NCBI RefSeq assembly: GCF_004011155.1
Contig: NZ_RJWG01000007.1
Span: 290-64,289, forward strand
Direction of reading: 5' to 3'
DNA: 64,000 bases
From: Clostridium prolinivorans
Lineage (GTDB): Bacteria > Bacillota > Clostridia > Clostridiales > Clostridiaceae
Positions within the stretch are counted from its first letter, which is position 1; each line of letters starts with the position of its first letter. Below, piece by piece: positions 55,793 through 64,000 of this stretch. A model generated the notes under the pieces. The model did not search any database. It saw only the letters and a program-made list of their open reading frames with translations, and was not told the origin of the DNA. Made by a program: the position numbers and the translations under genes.

Positions 55793-56806
55793 ATGATTAT
55801 TATTATGAAACCAAATACAGAAAAAGAGGCAATTGAAAAATTAAAATTAAAAGTAGAAAGTTTGGGGGTTAAGGTTAACATGTCTGAAGGTGAAAATTGT
55901 TGTGTATTAGGATTAATAGGTGATACAAGGAAAATTGATCCAAATCAATTTTTAACAGATGAAAATGTAGATAAAGTTTTGCGTGTTCAAGAACCTTTTA
56001 AATTAGCTAATAGAAAATTTCATCCTCAAGATAGTGTAATTAAAGTAGGGGAAAATAGCATAGGTGGTGATAAAATAGCGGTAATGGCAGGTCCTTGTTC
56101 TGTTGAAAGTGAAGAACAAATTATAAGCATTGCAAAGCAGGTAAAGGAATCTGGAGCAACATTTTTAAGAGGCGGTGCTTTCAAACCAAGAACATCACCA
56201 TATAGTTTCCAAGGATTAAAGGAAGACGGTCTTGAACTTTTAAAATTAGCTAAACAAGAAACTGGATTGCCTATTGTAACAGAAGTTATGGCTGTAAATC
56301 AAATTGAAAAAGTTATGGAATCTGCAGATATACTTCAAATAGGTGCAAGAAATATGCAAAACTATGATTTGTTAAAAGAAGTTGGCAAAACAGATAAACC
56401 TATTCTTTTAAAAAGAGGTTTTTCCGCTACTATTGAAGAATTTATTATGTCTGCTGAATATATAATGGCTGAAGGAAATCAAAATGTTATATTTTGTGAA
56501 AGAGGTATTAGAACATTTGAAACTTACACAAGAAATACTTTAGATTTAAGTGCTATACCTGCACTTAAAAAACTAACTCATTTGCCAGTTATTGTAGACC
56601 CAAGTCATGCTACAGGATTATGGTGGATGGTAGAGCCTCTTGCAAAAGCAGCTATAGCAGTTGGAGCAGATGGTTTAATAATAGAAGTTCATAATGATCC
56701 TGCAAATGCAAAATGTGATGGTGAGCAATCTATTAAACCTGAAAGATTTGATACGCTTATGAAATCTTTAAAAGAAATAGCCAAGATAAATGGCAGAACT
56801 TTATAA
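55793..56806 (+). CDS. aroF: DAHP synthase (class I, beta type with N-terminal regulatory domain)
   Basis: A 337-residue enzyme making DAHP from PEP and erythrose-4-phosphate, the first step of the shikimate pathway. The N-terminal ferredoxin-like regulatory domain (about 1-75) is followed by a barrel with [13 protein letters not shown] near 97, [16 protein letters not shown] near 128, [13 protein letters not shown] near 182 and DPSHATG near 270. The N-terminal domain is where Thermotoga-type enzymes bind Tyr or Phe, so feedback control is likely. AAGGAGG precedes the ATG. It is the first structural gene of the operon. Confidence 0.95.
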   Translation: MIIIMKPNTEKEAIEKLKLKVESLGVKVNMSEGENCCVLGLIGDTRKIDPNQFLTDENVDKVLRVQEPFKLANRKFHPQDSVIKVGENSIGGDKIAVMAGPCSVESEEQIISIAKQVKESGATFLRGGAFKPRTSPYSFQGLKEDGLELLKLAKQETGLPIVTEVMAVNQIEKVMESADILQIGARNMQNYDLLKEVGKTDKPILLKRGFSATIEEFIMSAEYIMAEGNQNVIFCERGIRTFETYTRNTLDLSAIPALKKLTHLPVIVDPSHATGLWWMVEPLAKAAIAVGADGLIIEVHNDPANAKCDGEQSIKPERFDTLMKSLKEIAKINGRTL

Positions 56807-56823
56807 TCAATGGGGTGGTAATA

Positions 56824-57678
56824 TTGGAGGATTTAGACTTTAATATCACTATAGTTGGACTGGGACTTATGGGTGGTTCTTATGCAATGGCTTTAAAAGA
56901 GTTAAATCCCAAAAATTTATGGGCAGTTGATATAAATGAAGATACTTTAAAAACTGCTGAAGAAATGGGAATAATAAATAAAGGATATACAAAACCAGAG
57001 GTACCCTTAAAAGATTCAGATATAGTTATTATTGCATTGTACCCTAAGTCAGCTTTAAGATTTGTAAAAGATTATATTAACAGTTTTAAATCTGGGGCTA
57101 TTATTACTGATATAGGTGGTATTAAAGAAGAAATAGTTAATGAAATTAATTCTTTCCTTCCTGATGATTTAGAGTTTATTGGTGGGCATCCTATGGCAGG
57201 AAAAGAAAAACAAGGATTAAAATATGCTTCAAAAGATATATTTACTGGAGCAAGTTATATATTTACTCCAGTAGAAAGAAACAAAGAAAAGAATATTCAA
57301 CTTTTAGAAAATATTGCAAGAAAAATTGGATGCAAAAATACTGTTAGAGTTAATCCAAAGCAGCATGATGAGATTATTGCCCTTACAAGTCATCTTCCTC
57401 ATGTTATAGCAGTAAGTTTAATAAATAGTAGTGATATATTAAATTTAGAAACTTCTTTATTTGTTGGAGGAAGTTTTAAAGATGGCACAAGAGTAGCTGA
57501 AATAAATTCTTCTCTATGGGTAGAATTATTAATTTCAAATAAAAAGAATATACTAAATACATTAGATATTTTTGAAAACAACATTAAAATGATAAAAAAT
57601 GCCATAATGGAAAATAATTGTGATTTTATTAAATCTGAATTTGAAAAAGCTAGCTTAAAAAGAAAGGAGCTTGGTTAG
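56824..57678 (+). CDS. tyrA: Prephenate dehydrogenase
   Basis: A 284-residue NAD-dependent enzyme converting prephenate to 4-hydroxyphenylpyruvate for tyrosine. It has a Rossmann start ITIVGLGLMGGSYAMAL, TDIGGIKEEIV near 98, GGHPMAGKEKQG near 122 and the catalytic-region LTSHLPHVIA near 190. There is no ACT domain. The TTG at 56824 is chosen because GGGGTGG lies 5 bases upstream; the frame is open from GTG 56815. The gene overlaps the aroB ribosome site. Confidence 0.93.
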   Translation: MEDLDFNITIVGLGLMGGSYAMALKELNPKNLWAVDINEDTLKTAEEMGIINKGYTKPEVPLKDSDIVIIALYPKSALRFVKDYINSFKSGAIITDIGGIKEEIVNEINSFLPDDLEFIGGHPMAGKEKQGLKYASKDIFTGASYIFTPVERNKEKNIQLLENIARKIGCKNTVRVNPKQHDEIIALTSHLPHVIAVSLINSSDILNLETSLFVGGSFKDGTRVAEINSSLWVELLISNKKNILNTLDIFENNIKMIKNAIMENNCDFIKSEFEKASLKRKELG

Positions 57679-57682
57679 TATA

Positions 57683-58750
57683 ATGCGCACAGTTACAGTA
57701 AATCTTCCTAATAAGACTTATTCTATATATATAGATAAAGGAATTATTAATAATATTGGTAAGGAAATAAAAAAAATATATAATAATAAAAAAATTGCCA
57801 TAATAACTGATTCAAATATTGAAAAGTTATATGGCGAAAAAATTGAAAATAGTTTAATAAGAGAAAATTTTATAACCCAGAAAATTATAATAGAACCTGG
57901 CGAAAAAAGCAAATGTTTTGAAGTACTTGAAAGAGTTTGTGATGAGCTTTTAGAATTTGGATTAACTAGAGGGGATTTAATCATTACTTTTGGGGGCGGT
58001 GTAGTTGGAGACTTAGGAGGATTTGCTGCATCTATATTATTTAGAGGTATTCCATTTATACAAATTCCAACTTCTTTACTTGCTCAAATTGATAGCAGTA
58101 TAGGAGGAAAAGTTGCTGTCAATACAAAACATGGGAAAAATCTTATAGGAAGTTTTTATCAGCCTATAGCTGTTTATATAGATTCAGATTTATTAAAGAC
58201 TTTAGAAGATAGAGTTTTGTATGATGGTATGGCAGAGGCTATAAAATATGGAGCTATAAAAGATGAAGAACTTTTTTATAATTTATTAAAATATAAATCA
58301 AAAGAAGAATTGCTCGAAAATATAGATGAAGTTATATATACTTGCTGCAGCATAAAAAAAGATGTTGTTGAAAAAGATGAAAAAGATACAGGTGAAAGAA
58401 TGCTACTTAATTTTGGGCATACTATAGGTCATGGGATTGAAAAATATTTTAAATATGAAAAATTTACTCATGGAGAAGCAGTAGCTATGGGTATGATTGC
58501 AATTACTCAAAGCAGCGAAGAACTTGGAATTACAGAAAAAGGTACTTCAGATTTATTAAAAAAAATTATAGCTAAGTATAACCTTCCATATAAACTTCCA
58601 CCTATGGATAAGAAGGATATAATAAATGCCATAAGTTTAGATAAAAAAAATACAGGCAAAAATATAAATATTATTCTTCTAAAAAAAATAGGACAAAGTT
58701 TTATAAAAAAAATAAAACCTGAAGATATAGAAAAATATATTAAATTTTAA
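57683..58750 (+). CDS. aroB: 3-Dehydroquinate synthase
   Basis: A 355-residue NAD- and metal-dependent enzyme that cyclises DAHP. It has PGEKSKCFEV near 76, the NAD-binding FGGGVVGDLGGFAASI near 98, PTSLLAQIDSSIGGKVAVN near 124 and the metal-binding NFGHTIGHGIE near 240. The start is ATG 57683, with AAAGGAG somewhat far upstream (13 bases); the earlier TTG at 57671 is too close to it. It is the third gene of the aro operon, with a 4-base gap after tyrA. Confidence 0.95.
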   Translation: MRTVTVNLPNKTYSIYIDKGIINNIGKEIKKIYNNKKIAIITDSNIEKLYGEKIENSLIRENFITQKIIIEPGEKSKCFEVLERVCDELLEFGLTRGDLIITFGGGVVGDLGGFAASILFRGIPFIQIPTSLLAQIDSSIGGKVAVNTKHGKNLIGSFYQPIAVYIDSDLLKTLEDRVLYDGMAEAIKYGAIKDEELFYNLLKYKSKEELLENIDEVIYTCCSIKKDVVEKDEKDTGERMLLNFGHTIGHGIEKYFKYEKFTHGEAVAMGMIAITQSSEELGITEKGTSDLLKKIIAKYNLPYKLPPMDKKDIINAISLDKKNTGKNINIILLKKIGQSFIKKIKPEDIEKYIKF

Positions 58751-58764
58751 AGGGGAGTTTAGTT

Positions 58765-60024
58765 TTGAATTGTGTTCGTATTATACCATCAAAGCTTAAA
58801 GGTTCTATTAAAATTCCACCATCAAAAAGTCTTTGTCATAGAGCTATTATAGCTGCTGGTCTTGCTCAAGGTATAAGTAATATAGAAAATGTAATATTTT
58901 CTGATGATATTACTGCAACTTGCAACGGAATGAAGGCACTAGGAGTTAAAATAGAAAATAAATGTAACAATTTAATAATAAATGGAGCTAATCCTTTACG
59001 ACTAATAAATAGAGAAATTGACTGCATTGAATCAGGATCAACTTTGAGATTTCTTATACCTATTGCTCTTTTAACTGGGGATGAAGTTACTTTTAATGGA
59101 CGGGGGAGGTTAAAAAACCGTCCTCTCAATCCTTTCTATAAAATATTTAAAAAACAAAATATTAGTTATAGCAATGAAAATGGGTTACCTTTAACATTAC
59201 AAGGTAAACTTAATTTTGGAGAATATGAAATAGAAGGGAATATAAGTTCCCAATTTATTACTGGACTTTTATTTTCTCTTCCTTTATTAGAGGGAGATTC
59301 TAAAATTTTTATTACAACAGAGTTAGAATCTAAAGGATATGTAGATTTAACATTAGATATTTTAAAAAAGTTTTCTATAAATGTTGAAAATCATTCTTAT
59401 AAAGAGTTTTATATTCCAGGTAATCAAGTATATAAAGCCAATAATTATAAAGTTGAAGGGGATTTTTCTCAAGCAGCATTCTATCTTGTGGCAGGAGTAT
59501 TTGGAGAAGAAATAGAATGTATTGATTTAGATATTAATTCACTTCAAGGAGATAAAGTTATAATAGATATTATAAAAGAAATGGGAGGCAATATATCTTT
59601 AGAAGAAGATAAAATTATTGCAAAAGCTTCACATACAAAAGGAACTGTAATTGATGCATCACAATGCCCTGATATTGTACCTATATTAGCAGTATTAGGA
59701 GCATTGAGCGAAGGTACTACTAAAATTATAAATGCAGGAAGACTTAGAATAAAAGAGTCTGACCGATTAAAAGCAATTAGTACTGAATTAAATAAATTAG
59801 GTGCAGATATAAAGGAAGAGAGAGAAGGATTGTTAATTCATGGTAAAAAGAGACTTAAAGGAGGAACAGTAGACAGCTGGAATGATCATCGTATAGCAAT
59901 GGCTCTTTCTATTGCTTCTATAAAATGTGATGAACCTGTAATTATTACAAACAGTGACTCTGTAAAAAAATCTTATCCTGAATTTTTTAAAGATTTCTCA
60001 ATGTTAGGTGGGAAAATATCCTAA
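58765..60024 (+). CDS. aroA: EPSP synthase (3-phosphoshikimate 1-carboxyvinyltransferase)
   Basis: A 419-residue enzyme joining PEP to shikimate-3-phosphate. It has PPSKSLCHRAIIAAGLA at about 17-33, ESGSTLRFLIPIAL near 90 and RIKESDRLKAI near 330, with SWNDHRIAMAL near 373. Length is normal. The start is TTG behind AGGGGAG, 14 bases after aroB. Shikimate kinase, which supplies its substrate, is not clearly in the operon. Confidence 0.95.
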   Translation: MNCVRIIPSKLKGSIKIPPSKSLCHRAIIAAGLAQGISNIENVIFSDDITATCNGMKALGVKIENKCNNLIINGANPLRLINREIDCIESGSTLRFLIPIALLTGDEVTFNGRGRLKNRPLNPFYKIFKKQNISYSNENGLPLTLQGKLNFGEYEIEGNISSQFITGLLFSLPLLEGDSKIFITTELESKGYVDLTLDILKKFSINVENHSYKEFYIPGNQVYKANNYKVEGDFSQAAFYLVAGVFGEEIECIDLDINSLQGDKVIIDIIKEMGGNISLEEDKIIAKASHTKGTVIDASQCPDIVPILAVLGALSEGTTKIINAGRLRIKESDRLKAISTELNKLGADIKEEREGLLIHGKKRLKGGTVDSWNDHRIAMALSIASIKCDEPVIITNSDSVKKSYPEFFKDFSMLGGKIS

Positions 60025-60111
60025 AAATACTTTATAAGCAGATTAGAAAGGGAAAAATAACAGGTTAAGTTTTCTATAGATTTAACAAATAAATTTAAGG
60101 AGGAATAGTAG

Positions 60112-61191
60112 ATGAGTGGAGTATGGGGACGGAAAGTTAAATTTTCAATTTTTGGTGAATCCCACGGAAAAGGAATAGGAATTACAATCGATGGACTTCC
60201 TTCAGGATTTAAGCTTGATTTATCACAAATTGAGTTTGAAATGAAAAGGAGAGCTCCTGGAAGGAACACTTTTTCAACTCAAAGAAATGAAAAAGATAGT
60301 TTTGAAATAATAAGCGGATATTTTAATGAATTTACTACAGGTACTCCTCTTTGTGCTGTGATATGGAATAATGATCAACACTCTAAAGATTATGATAAAT
60401 TGAAAAATGTTTTCCGTCCAGGGCATGCAGATTATACTGGCTATGTTAAATATAAAGGTTTTAACGACTATAGAGGAGGAGGACATTTTTCTGGAAGATT
60501 AACTGCAGCTTTAGTGTTTGCTGGAGCCGTTGCAAAACAAATTTTAGAAAAAGATAATATAATTATTGGAAGTCATTTATATCAAATAGGTAACATATAT
60601 GATGACCCTTTTGATAAGGTAAATATATCACCTGAAGTTTTAAAAGAACTTAGAAATAATGATTTCCCTGTTCTTAATATACAAAAAGGTGAAGATATGA
60701 AAAATTTAATAATAGAAGCAAAAAAAGATTTAGATTCAGTAGGAGGAGTTATAGAGGCTGCAGCAATAAACTTACCTGCAGGGCTAGGTTCGCCTTTCTT
60801 TGATTCTGTAGAAAGCACTTTAGCTCATCTTTTATTTTCTATTCCTGCAGTTAAAGGAGTAGAATTTGGTGAAGGTTTTAATATTTCAAAGTTAAAAGGG
60901 TCTAAAGCAAATGATGAACTTTATATAGAAGAAGGGAAAGTAAAAACACGTACAAATAATAATGGTGGTATATTAGGTGGAATTACTAATGGAATGCCTT
61001 TAATTTTTAGAGCTGCCTTTAAACCTACTTCTTCTATATCAAAAAAACAAAAAACAATAGATATATCTAAGATGGAAAATACAGAATTAGAGGTTAAAGG
61101 ACGACATGATCCTTGCATTGTACAAAGAGCGGTACCTGTTGTAGAAGCAGTAACAGCCATGGCTGTTTTAGATTTATTATATTGTCAATAA
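60112..61191 (+). CDS. aroC: Chorismate synthase
   Basis: A 359-residue FMN-dependent enzyme making chorismate. It has FGESHGKGIGITIDGLPSG at the start, RRAPGRNTFSTQRNE near 43, RPGHADYTGYVKY near 103 and SGRLTAALVFAGAVAK near 125, with RHDPCIVQRAVPVVEA near the end. AAGGAGG precedes the ATG. An 87-base gap after aroA holds no terminator. Confidence 0.96.
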   Translation: MSGVWGRKVKFSIFGESHGKGIGITIDGLPSGFKLDLSQIEFEMKRRAPGRNTFSTQRNEKDSFEIISGYFNEFTTGTPLCAVIWNNDQHSKDYDKLKNVFRPGHADYTGYVKYKGFNDYRGGGHFSGRLTAALVFAGAVAKQILEKDNIIIGSHLYQIGNIYDDPFDKVNISPEVLKELRNNDFPVLNIQKGEDMKNLIIEAKKDLDSVGGVIEAAAINLPAGLGSPFFDSVESTLAHLLFSIPAVKGVEFGEGFNISKLKGSKANDELYIEEGKVKTRTNNNGGILGGITNGMPLIFRAAFKPTSSISKKQKTIDISKMENTELEVKGRHDPCIVQRAVPVVEAVTAMAVLDLLYCQ

Positions 61192-61212
61192 AATTTTAGG
61201 TGGTGATGGGAA

Positions 61213-62322
61213 ATGGATGATTTATTAAAAATTAGAGAAGAAATTGATAAGATAGATAGTGAACTTGTAAAATTATTTGAACAGCGTATGAAATATGTAT
61301 TAGAAGTTGCTGAATATAAGAAGAAAAATAATTTAGAAGTATTTCATAAATCCAGAGAAGAAGAAGTTATTAAAAATGGTATTAAACATTTAAATGATAA
61401 AAGATTTTCAGATTCAGTTGAAAAATTTTTAAATTCCATTATGAAAATAAGTAGAGAGATGCAAAACGAAATTATATTATCTTATGAAAAAAATAATATA
61501 ATAGTTGGATTTCAAGGTGTTTCGGGATCTTTTAGCGAGCAGGCTCTTTTAGAGTATTTTGGATATGATGTTTCAACAAAACCCGTAGAACAATTTGAGG
61601 ATATATTTATAGAGCTTAAAAATAATAAAATTGATTATGGAGTTCTTCCTATAGAAAATTCTTCAACAGGAGCTATAGCTGAAGTATATGATTTATTAAA
61701 CAAATATGATTGTTATATTACAGGAGAAATTTGTTTAAAAGTAGATCAAAATTTATTAGGAATAAAAGGAGCTTCTATAGAAGATATTGAGGAAGTATAT
61801 TCCCATCCCCAAGCTTTTAGTCAATCTACTGAGTTTCTAAAAAATTACCCTAGCTGGAAACTTATCCCATATAAAAACACTGCTAAAAGTGCTGAATATG
61901 TAAAAAATCAAAATAATAAAAAATTAGCAGCAATAGGAAGTAAAAAAGCAGCAGAACTTTATGGATTAGATGTACTCAAAAGTAATATAAATTTTAATAG
62001 TACTAATAGCACTAGATTTGTAATAATATCTAGAGAATTAAAAGAAGATATTCATAATAATAAAGTAAGTGTTGTATTTTCCACTTCTCATAAAGTAGGA
62101 TGTCTTTATAATGTTTTAAAATGTTTCTCTGAAAATTACTTAAATTTACTTAAAATTGAATCAAGACCATTACCTAATAAACCATGGGAATATCTTTTTT
62201 ATGTAGATTTTGAAGGAAACCTTAAGGATGAAACTGTACAATTAGCTATTGAAGCTGTAAAAAACAATAGCAGATATTTTAAAATTTTAGGGAATTATAA
62301 AAAACATGATGATAATTTTTAA
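61213..62322 (+). CDS. pheA: Bifunctional chorismate mutase / prephenate dehydratase
   Basis: A 369-residue two-activity enzyme for phenylalanine. The N-terminal AroQ chorismate mutase (about 1-85) has LKIREEIDKIDSELVKLFEQR. Prephenate dehydratase (about 95-275) has GFQGVSGSFSEQAL, VLPIENSSTGAI and the TRF motif in NSTRFVIIS. The ACT domain (about 285-369) carries ESRPLPNKPWEYLFYVDFEG, the usual phenylalanine feedback site. The ribosome site GGTGGTG precedes the ATG. It is the last confident gene of the aro operon. Confidence 0.95.
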   Translation: MDDLLKIREEIDKIDSELVKLFEQRMKYVLEVAEYKKKNNLEVFHKSREEEVIKNGIKHLNDKRFSDSVEKFLNSIMKISREMQNEIILSYEKNNIIVGFQGVSGSFSEQALLEYFGYDVSTKPVEQFEDIFIELKNNKIDYGVLPIENSSTGAIAEVYDLLNKYDCYITGEICLKVDQNLLGIKGASIEDIEEVYSHPQAFSQSTEFLKNYPSWKLIPYKNTAKSAEYVKNQNNKKLAAIGSKKAAELYGLDVLKSNINFNSTNSTRFVIISRELKEDIHNNKVSVVFSTSHKVGCLYNVLKCFSENYLNLLKIESRPLPNKPWEYLFYVDFEGNLKDETVQLAIEAVKNNSRYFKILGNYKKHDDNF

Positions 62323-62460
62323 AAATTAAAATATTAATATATTCATTTTTGCAACATTAATCAATGTAAAAATTTTTGAAGATTTAATATAATTTATTTC
62401 TAAAAGAGAAGATATACTATGGCAAAATTTAAAAAATAATTGATTAAGGGGGCAGTTACT

Positions 62461-63102
62461 ATGAGTAAAACATTTAATGGTATAGTAATTTTTGGAGGAA
62501 TGGGTTCGGGAAAAGATGAACTTGCAAGGCAGATATGTACTTTAAGAAAAAATGCAAAAATTTACAAAATGAGTGTATTATGCAGAGAAATGATGAAAGT
62601 ATCTAAGGTAAACCCTAAATGGGCAGGAAAAGAAAGATACATAGGTCAAGCTATTGCAGATAAAATAAGAGAGCTTGATATTAACATAATGTGCGACTAT
62701 ATATTAGCCCTTATATATGAAAGATGGCAGGAGAAATATGGGTGGGATAATACTAAGCTAAACGATGAAGAATATAAAAAAGAACTTCTTAATCAGTTAG
62801 CTATTATAAGAAATGAGGAACTTTCAATAATTGTTGGAGGACGTACTATTACGGATTTTAATTATTGGAAAGAAAAAGGATATTTGATTGTAGGTATTAA
62901 AGTAAATGAAGAAGTTAAAAAGCAAAGACTTATAGATAGAGATGGAGAAATTACAGTAAAAAACAGTAATAGTGAACATAATACAGAATCAGATATCCCT
63001 TATATAATAAATAATTTATGTGATGAAGTTATAATAAATGATGGAACTATAGAAGATTTAAGAAATGCTGCTAAAAATATGTTAATTAAATATAATTTTT
63101 AA
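62461..63102 (+). CDS. P-loop kinase-like protein (dephospho-CoA or nucleoside monophosphate kinase fold)
   Basis: A 213-residue protein with the ATP loop GGMGSGKDE at residues 12-20 and a lid-like RLIDRDGEIT near 161. There is no shikimate kinase pattern (no GxxGxGKST with downstream DxD and GGG). The fold suggests a small-molecule kinase, but the substrate is unknown. The start at 62461 follows AAGGGGG at the right distance; the open frame from 62440 lacks one. It lies 138 bases after pheA with no terminator between, so it may be the last gene of the aro operon. Confidence 0.75.
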   Translation: MSKTFNGIVIFGGMGSGKDELARQICTLRKNAKIYKMSVLCREMMKVSKVNPKWAGKERYIGQAIADKIRELDINIMCDYILALIYERWQEKYGWDNTKLNDEEYKKELLNQLAIIRNEELSIIVGGRTITDFNYWKEKGYLIVGIKVNEEVKKQRLIDRDGEITVKNSNSEHNTESDIPYIINNLCDEVIINDGTIEDLRNAAKNMLIKYNF

Positions 63103-63116
63103 ATAAATATTTAGGG

Positions 63117-63166
63117 AGCGTAATTAGCTTTGTGTAAAATCAAATCTAACTACGCTACTTATTTTT
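63117..63166 (+). terminator. Intrinsic terminator
   Basis: AGCGTAATTAG pairs with CTAACTACGCT (one G-T pair), then a T-rich run. It is the first terminator after the aro operon. Confidence 0.8.
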
Positions 63167-63206
63167 AAACTATATTTTATTTCAATATTAAATATTTATA
63201 TTTTAA

Positions 63207-63237
63207 GACTAAGCACTAATTTTGCTTAGTCATTTTT
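63207..63237. terminator. Terminator between convergent genes
   Basis: GACTAAGCA pairs perfectly with TGCTTAGTC around a 7-base loop, followed by T5. Confidence 0.75.
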
Positions 63238-63264
63238 GATTAAATTAATATGTAAATTATGTTT

Positions 63265-63651
63265 TTATGATTTCCCCTTAAACTCGGTGCCACATTTTTT
63301 ACAAGTAATTATAATTTTACCTTTTTTTCTAGGAACTCTAAGTTTTTGAGAGCAGTTAGGACATTTAAATATTTTGTATTTACGAGAATCTTTAATATAA
63401 GACTTAAACCTATAATATCGTTGCTTTAATATTAATAGGTAATTTTCAAATACTGAAAGTTCTTGATGTCTTTTATATTTGTTTTTTGAAAATGTTCTAA
63501 AAAATCCATAAAATATTAAAACAACTCCTGCTATTGAAGTATATTTTGAAAAAGAAAGCAGCAGCCCTAAAATAAAAAGATATTTTGTAAGTTTATCCAA
63601 TCCATATGAATCTTTAAAATAATAAGAAAGTTTATCTAATATATTTTTCAT
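63265..63651 (-). CDS. Small membrane protein with C-terminal zinc ribbon
   Basis: A 128-residue protein. Two hydrophobic segments lie at about residues 22-50, followed by a basic linker and a zinc ribbon with CPNCSQKLRVPRKKGK and CKKCGTEF, four Cys. The ribbon resembles those of MJ0042-type and rubredoxin-like small modules. GGAGGA lies 9 bases before the ATG. Function is unknown. It is probably monocistronic. Confidence 0.8.
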   Translation of the reverse strand: MKNILDKLSYYFKDSYGLDKLTKYLFILGLLLSFSKYTSIAGVVLIFYGFFRTFSKNKYKRHQELSVFENYLLILKQRYYRFKSYIKDSRKYKIFKCPNCSQKLRVPRKKGKIIITCKKCGTEFKGKS

Positions 63652-63903
63652 TTTAAAATTCCTCCTATTAATGTAAAAAACTAATTAATCTTTTAATGTA
63701 ATATTAAAATTTATAATTTTAAGTTAACACATATAGTAAATATCTACAATAAATATTATATGAACTTTTTATAAATTGATTAATAAAAAACTGTAGTAAA
63801 AAGCTTTTAAACTTCACTCAATATTTATCACAAATAGTTTATTTATTTTTAATAATGATATTTATAATTTTATTTTATACTAATTTTAAATTGTTTTGGA
63901 AAA
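63652..63903. other. AT-rich intergenic region next to the DnaA boxes
   Basis: No gene is seen. Long A/T-only stretches (for example around 63840-63895) would melt easily, which fits a DNA unwinding region if the adjacent DnaA boxes belong to an origin. Confidence 0.4.
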
Positions 63904-63905
63904 AT

Positions 63906-63947
63906 TATCCACATTTTGTGGATAATTCCAAAGAAAATGTGGATAAT
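63906..63947. promoter_or_regulatory. Cluster of three perfect DnaA boxes
   Basis: TTATCCACA occurs at 63906-63914 on the plus strand and on the minus strand at 63918-63926 and 63939-63947. Three exact boxes within 42 bases are far more than chance in this sequence. The first and third also form a 15-base inverted repeat followed by T-run, so a terminator reading cannot be excluded. It may be part of oriC or a DnaA-regulated promoter; the downstream gene lies outside the window. Confidence 0.75.
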
Positions 63948-64000
63948 TTTTTAAAATAAAATTTGTTTTTGCTAGATTTTTTTAAATTTCTAATAAATTA

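Noticed and set aside
1-64000. CRISPR arrays, tRNA or rRNA genes
   Set aside because: No regularly spaced direct repeats and no tRNA-like T-arm or rRNA sequences were seen on either strand.

Overview
The window is AT-rich DNA from a low-GC, spore-forming anaerobic Firmicute, most likely Clostridium sensu stricto. The evidence is the base composition, frequent TTG and GTG starts behind strong Shine-Dalgarno sites, rubrerythrin, the cwlJ-gerQ germination pair, cell-wall proteins with CWB2, LysM, 3D and YkuD domains, and control by S-box and BirA elements. No rRNA, tRNA, CRISPR array or intact insertion sequence was seen. Almost every transcription unit ends in a clear intrinsic terminator, so operon limits can be read directly.

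Layout. 1-7.7 kb: a BirA-controlled biotin transporter gene (bioY) overlapping a Cys-rich DUF1284 gene, an EF-G-like GTPase, rubrerythrin, ROK glucokinase and an amidohydrolase. 7.8-12.6 kb: a SAM-I riboswitch controlling metF-metH. 12.7-15.2 kb: an old-yellow-enzyme-family oxidoreductase and an MFS transporter. 15.3-27.1 kb: arginine and carbamoyl phosphate genes (argC divergent from argB-argD, an M20 amidohydrolase, argG, argF, carA, carB). CarB carries an extra C-terminal GNAT acetyltransferase domain, and no argJ or argA is present. 27.1-31.4 kb: a small secreted Cys-containing protein whose signal peptide is broken by a one-base shift in an A7 tract, followed by an ABC exporter whose large permease has a peptidase-like ectodomain. 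31.7-40.2 kb: envelope and spore genes, including a disrupted minus-strand gene with an in-frame TGA and an unlisted 27-residue Lys-rich protein. 40.3-43.9 kb: a DpnII-type (GATC) restriction-modification island with three methyltransferases. 44-55 kb: msrA, a CWB2/GH18 protein, a dipeptidase and threonine aldolase pair, a LemA/TPM pair, transporters, a phosphoesterase and a NUDIX hydrolase. 55.4-62.3 kb: an aromatic amino acid operon aroF-tyrA-aroB-aroA-aroC-pheA, preceded by an unlisted 51-codon leader peptide crammed with Phe, Tyr and Trp codons and an intrinsic terminator, which is the layout of ribosome-mediated attenuation. 62.4-64 kb: a P-loop kinase-like gene, a zinc-ribbon membrane protein and three perfect DnaA boxes at the right edge.

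How the genes work together. The window is dominated by three amino acid pathways, each under a different control logic: SAM riboswitch for methionine, probable ArgR-type operator control for arginine, and leader-peptide attenuation for aromatics. The observations most worth following are the aromatic leader peptide, the CarB-GNAT fusion (a candidate N-acetylglutamate synthase in a cluster without argJ), and the frameshifted secreted protein with its ABC system. Starts were moved from the longest open frame where Shine-Dalgarno position argued for it; those cases are stated in the entries.
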